This document shows positions 21,501 through 23,889 of a stretch of 23,889 nucleotides of DNA, piece by piece. This DNA comes from a virus, in IMG/VR virus record IMGVR_UViG_3300031578_000332, positions 1 through 23,889 of that record. The stretch is one strand, 5' to 3'. The translations under genes were made by a program, and so were the position numbers. The stretch's first letter is position 1; each line of letters begins with the position of its first letter. Under the pieces are notes generated by a model. The model worked only from the letters and a program-made list of their open reading frames with translations, was not told the origin of the DNA and did no database searches.

Positions 21501-23249
21501 CTATAACATTATTATTCCTCTATTTTCATCATATGGACACGCATCCTTACTCAATAATGCCCTAAACATTGCATTAATTATTGCTGCTAATAGGTCAATT
21601 CTTTGGCTATCATTCTTGTGTTTCTTGCTAAGTTTAATTAATTCACCTTCGCCGGTTACTTCGATTGCATTTGAGCAACACCAGGTCAGCAAAGGGCTTC
21701 CGTCGTGTACGATCTTCCCTTGCAATACTAATTCTCGGAATGTTTTCGTTGGTTCTGAAAGCGTTGTAAAACCTTGCCTGGTCTCTATGCAAGTATAACC
21801 CTCGTCAGTCATTTCGTTGGAAAATTGTCTGGCTCCATAAGGATCATAGCAAATTTCCCTCACAGTCCAGGCTTGCGAAAATTCAATATCATGCAGATAT
21901 GTTCTTATTTCCCTGTCATCTGTTACTGCACCATCAGTTATAGTGCACCATCCATGATCTGACCAGTATTTGTAAGGCACTTTGTCGGTGTGTTCGTGCT
22001 TTGTGACCTGTTCAGCAGGTATAAAACCATGAGCGCAAACCGCAAAGCGTCCATCTTGCAACAGAAAAACAAATCCCATGGCTGTTAGATCTATGCATTT
22101 TGATAAATCCAAGCCTGTCCAGCAAATAGAACCTTTGACAAGTTTTAAAAATTCTTCCCTTGTTACTGCTAATGATTTCCATTTGTCCATGCAGCCGCTG
22201 AAATATTTATTCTCTGATCCAGACTGGAATCTGTTAACTCTCTTTATCATCCATTGCCGAATTTTTGACGGATCCCCGGAACCAAATGCCAGGTCGTATT
22301 CTTTTTTTATAGTTGACTTTAATGTTTCTGAATATGAGTCGTTCATCTGAAACATTGGGTTTGCTTTTGCCCAGCACGATTCATCATGTGGATCATCGTC
22401 ATCGTCAATCTCGCGGATCATACAATAATAATTTTCGCTAACCATGTCACCGCTTAAAATCTGCTTACACATGTTATCTTCTTTGTAACATGGACTGTTT
22501 TCTGCATCTTCTCCCGCGGTAGTTATTATAAATTCAAGGCATTGCAGCCGCTTTCCCTTGCCGCTTGCAGTTGTATCCCTGATTAAACTGGTTGGATGAG
22601 CGTGATATTCGTCAATAATAATTATCGTTGGACTTCCACCATCTTTGTTTTTGCTGTCTTTTGACAGTTTACGCATCTTACCTTTGCGTGTTTTGTGCGT
22701 GATTGTTGATTTATTTATCGTCAATCTCTTGGATATTCCAGGAGATGCCAGTCCCATCTCACGAGCGTCGCCCCAGACTATGTTGGCCTGTTCTCTATCT
22801 ACTGCACCTATAACAATCTCAGGTGCAAATTCATAAATCGCAAGGTCAGGTCGGTTTGGAATATAAAGTGCATCAGCACACATTCCGTAATTTGCAGTGC
22901 CTGACATCTCTGTTGATTTTGTGTTGCCTCTTGCAATCCTTATATATGCAATATCAAAACGTCTAACGCCTGTATCTTTATGTACCCATCCAAACACACA
23001 TCCAAGATCAAATTTTTGCCAGTCTCCTAGGATTATAGGCTGATTTGCAAACGGGCCGCGAACATGGCGACAGATTTTAAACCATTCAATGATCCTGTCA
23101 GCTCTGCTCTCGTCAAAAACAAAAGGGAATTCTATTGTGCCTTGACGTTCTAAGTCTTTAAGATGTCTGGAACATGCTAATTTCTCCCACTTACAAGAAA
23201 TAATATCACCATACACAACGTTAGTTGCATACTGAGTTACCACATGCAT
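21501..23249 (-). CDS. terL: Terminase large subunit
   Basis: 582-aa packaging motor and nuclease of the Terminase_1 family. ATPase: Walker A variant ARGNTKST (residues 106-113), Walker B TIIIIDEYHAH (D213, E214), coupling motif IITTAG (~241-246). Nuclease: acidic residues in CWTGLDLSKCIDLTAMG (D381), REICYDPYGARQF (D469) and SQRIDLLAAIINAM (D552), the usual RNase H-like triad. The N terminus (CKWEKLACSRHLKDLERQGT) also fits. ATG 23249 follows GAAGGTG, 12 nt after the small terminase gene. By eye its base composition is less AT-rich than the tail genes, consistent with phage mosaicism. Confidence 0.95.
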   Translation of the reverse strand: MHVVTQYATNVVYGDIISCKWEKLACSRHLKDLERQGTIEFPFVFDESRADRIIEWFKICRHVRGPFANQPIILGDWQKFDLGCVFGWVHKDTGVRRFDIAYIRIARGNTKSTEMSGTANYGMCADALYIPNRPDLAIYEFAPEIVIGAVDREQANIVWGDAREMGLASPGISKRLTINKSTITHKTRKGKMRKLSKDSKNKDGGSPTIIIIDEYHAHPTSLIRDTTASGKGKRLQCLEFIITTAGEDAENSPCYKEDNMCKQILSGDMVSENYYCMIREIDDDDDPHDESCWAKANPMFQMNDSYSETLKSTIKKEYDLAFGSGDPSKIRQWMIKRVNRFQSGSENKYFSGCMDKWKSLAVTREEFLKLVKGSICWTGLDLSKCIDLTAMGFVFLLQDGRFAVCAHGFIPAEQVTKHEHTDKVPYKYWSDHGWCTITDGAVTDDREIRTYLHDIEFSQAWTVREICYDPYGARQFSNEMTDEGYTCIETRQGFTTLSEPTKTFRELVLQGKIVHDGSPLLTWCCSNAIEVTGEGELIKLSKKHKNDSQRIDLLAAIINAMFRALLSKDACPYDENRGIIML

Positions 23250-23261
23250 TCAATCACCTTC

Positions 23262-23831
23262 TCAATCGCCGAACATTGCCGCATCCGCATCGACTTCAAC
23301 CTTTTCTTTTTTAGGTACGTTTCTAACTTTGGCGAGTGGGTTCAAGAATAGCCTATCCTCCATCTTGATTAACAGGTCCATTTTTTTATTGATAGCAGTT
23401 TCTATTGTCAATATCGCTCCGATGGAAAAAAGATCTCTAAGTTGCTTTTTTACTTTATAAGCAAACAAAACATTATCGTCTTCATCTCTACTGTCTAAAA
23501 ACTCGTCCAATTCTTCGCAATCATAATGTATCTCACTGACGCACTGATACGATTTGAGTAACATTTGATATTCGCTAAATGTTTTGCAATATCTACCGAT
23601 TAAGGTAACGTCACTAGATGATATAAAATCTATATCCTTGAAAAGGTTTTTTAATTCTCGCCACTTTGAAAATGCAACAGTGTCATTTTTCACATATGCA
23701 GGACATAATAATTCTTTGCCTCCAAGTTTTATTTCGGACTCTTGGCGCTGTTTTATTTCGGCTTTAGTTAATCGCCTTTTATTTCCATTTTGAAGATGTA
23801 ATTGGATAGGCTTTGCTGGTCTGCCTGCCAT
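23262..23831 (-). CDS. terS: Terminase small subunit, P27 family
   Basis: 189-aa P27-type small terminase, which recognises phage DNA and hands it to the large subunit. Features: MAGRPAKPIQLHLQNGNKRR (the family's GRPxKP... start), then LCPAYVKNDTVAFSKWRELK, a helical core LIGRYCKTFSEYQMLLKSYQ, an acidic segment (ELDEFLDSRDEDDN), KVKKQLRDLFSIGAILTIET, and a C-terminal Pro/Lys/Ala tail. The insert around DCEELDEFLDSRDEDD is longer than usual. ATG 23831 has a strong GGAGGTGG site. First complete gene of the late operon here. Confidence 0.9.
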   Translation of the reverse strand: MAGRPAKPIQLHLQNGNKRRLTKAEIKQRQESEIKLGGKELLCPAYVKNDTVAFSKWRELKNLFKDIDFISSSDVTLIGRYCKTFSEYQMLLKSYQCVSEIHYDCEELDEFLDSRDEDDNVLFAYKVKKQLRDLFSIGAILTIETAINKKMDLLIKMEDRLFLNPLAKVRNVPKKEKVEVDADAAMFGD

Positions 23832-23889
23832 GTTTTACCACCTCCGGGTGATTATTTGTTCTATTTCACGATATTTTTAAACAGATGTG

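Noticed and set aside
23832-23889. Possible 3' end of another minus-strand gene upstream of the small terminase
   Set aside because: A short frame ends at TAG 23861-23863, but only about eight codons are visible, too few to support a gene.
1-23889. CRISPR array, integrase, repressor or anti-defence genes
   Set aside because: No regularly spaced identical repeats with spacers were seen, and no gene here has recombinase, repressor or known defence features; repeats present are coding repeats inside tail genes.

Overview
The window is the late (structural and lysis) half of a tailed-phage genome, almost certainly a prophage or temperate siphophage of a low-GC Firmicute (Clostridia or Negativicutes type; genus not determinable from this sequence). 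Grounds: AT-rich DNA, strong GGAGG-type ribosome binding sites before most genes, dense start/stop overlaps, and protein families typical of long-tailed HK97-like phages of Firmicutes. Almost everything is on the minus strand, so the functional order runs from right (23.8 kb) to left (0.9 kb).

In transcription order: DNA packaging (small terminase 23831-23262, large terminase 23249-21501); a 55-aa two-helix membrane protein; the HK97-type portal (21321-20035); a start-less HNH endonuclease remnant ending in a perfect 42-bp palindrome (terminator); a ClpP-like prohead protease (19723-18986) and HK97-fold major capsid protein (18986-17787); a decoration-like protein, a NUMOD3-motif ORF, a beta-helix protein and a small coiled-coil protein; a gene broken by a 4-bp tandem duplication (15785-15431); then the neck: connector (with an inserted beta-rich domain), head-tail adaptor, HK97 gp10-like protein and tail completion protein.

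The tail module follows: major tail protein with a C-terminal Ig-like domain (13378-12491), a multi-arm tRNA-like RNA element (12489-12408) and terminator hairpin directly behind it, the tail assembly chaperone with a frameshift extension at a run of ten A (12353-11816), the tape measure protein (11802-8254), a distal tail (Dit) N-terminal domain without a canonical start codon, two small proteins, a repeat protein ending in a Dit-C-like domain, a beta-helix tail spike and a Tal-like minor structural protein with a His-rich segment. Lysis genes close the operon: XhlA-like protein, phiLC3-type holin, and an Amidase_3 endolysin (1658-924).

A 14-bp bidirectional terminator (884-918) separates this operon from convergent plus-strand genes: a partial membrane/winged-helix protein running off the left edge, and a 53-aa ORF. 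The most novel item is the RNA element at 12408-12489, with two 7-nt T-loop consensus hairpins and a D-arm-like hairpin closed by an 8-bp stem. Other noteworthy points are the apparently split Dit protein, the frameshifted neck-region gene, and terminators placed inside the late operon.
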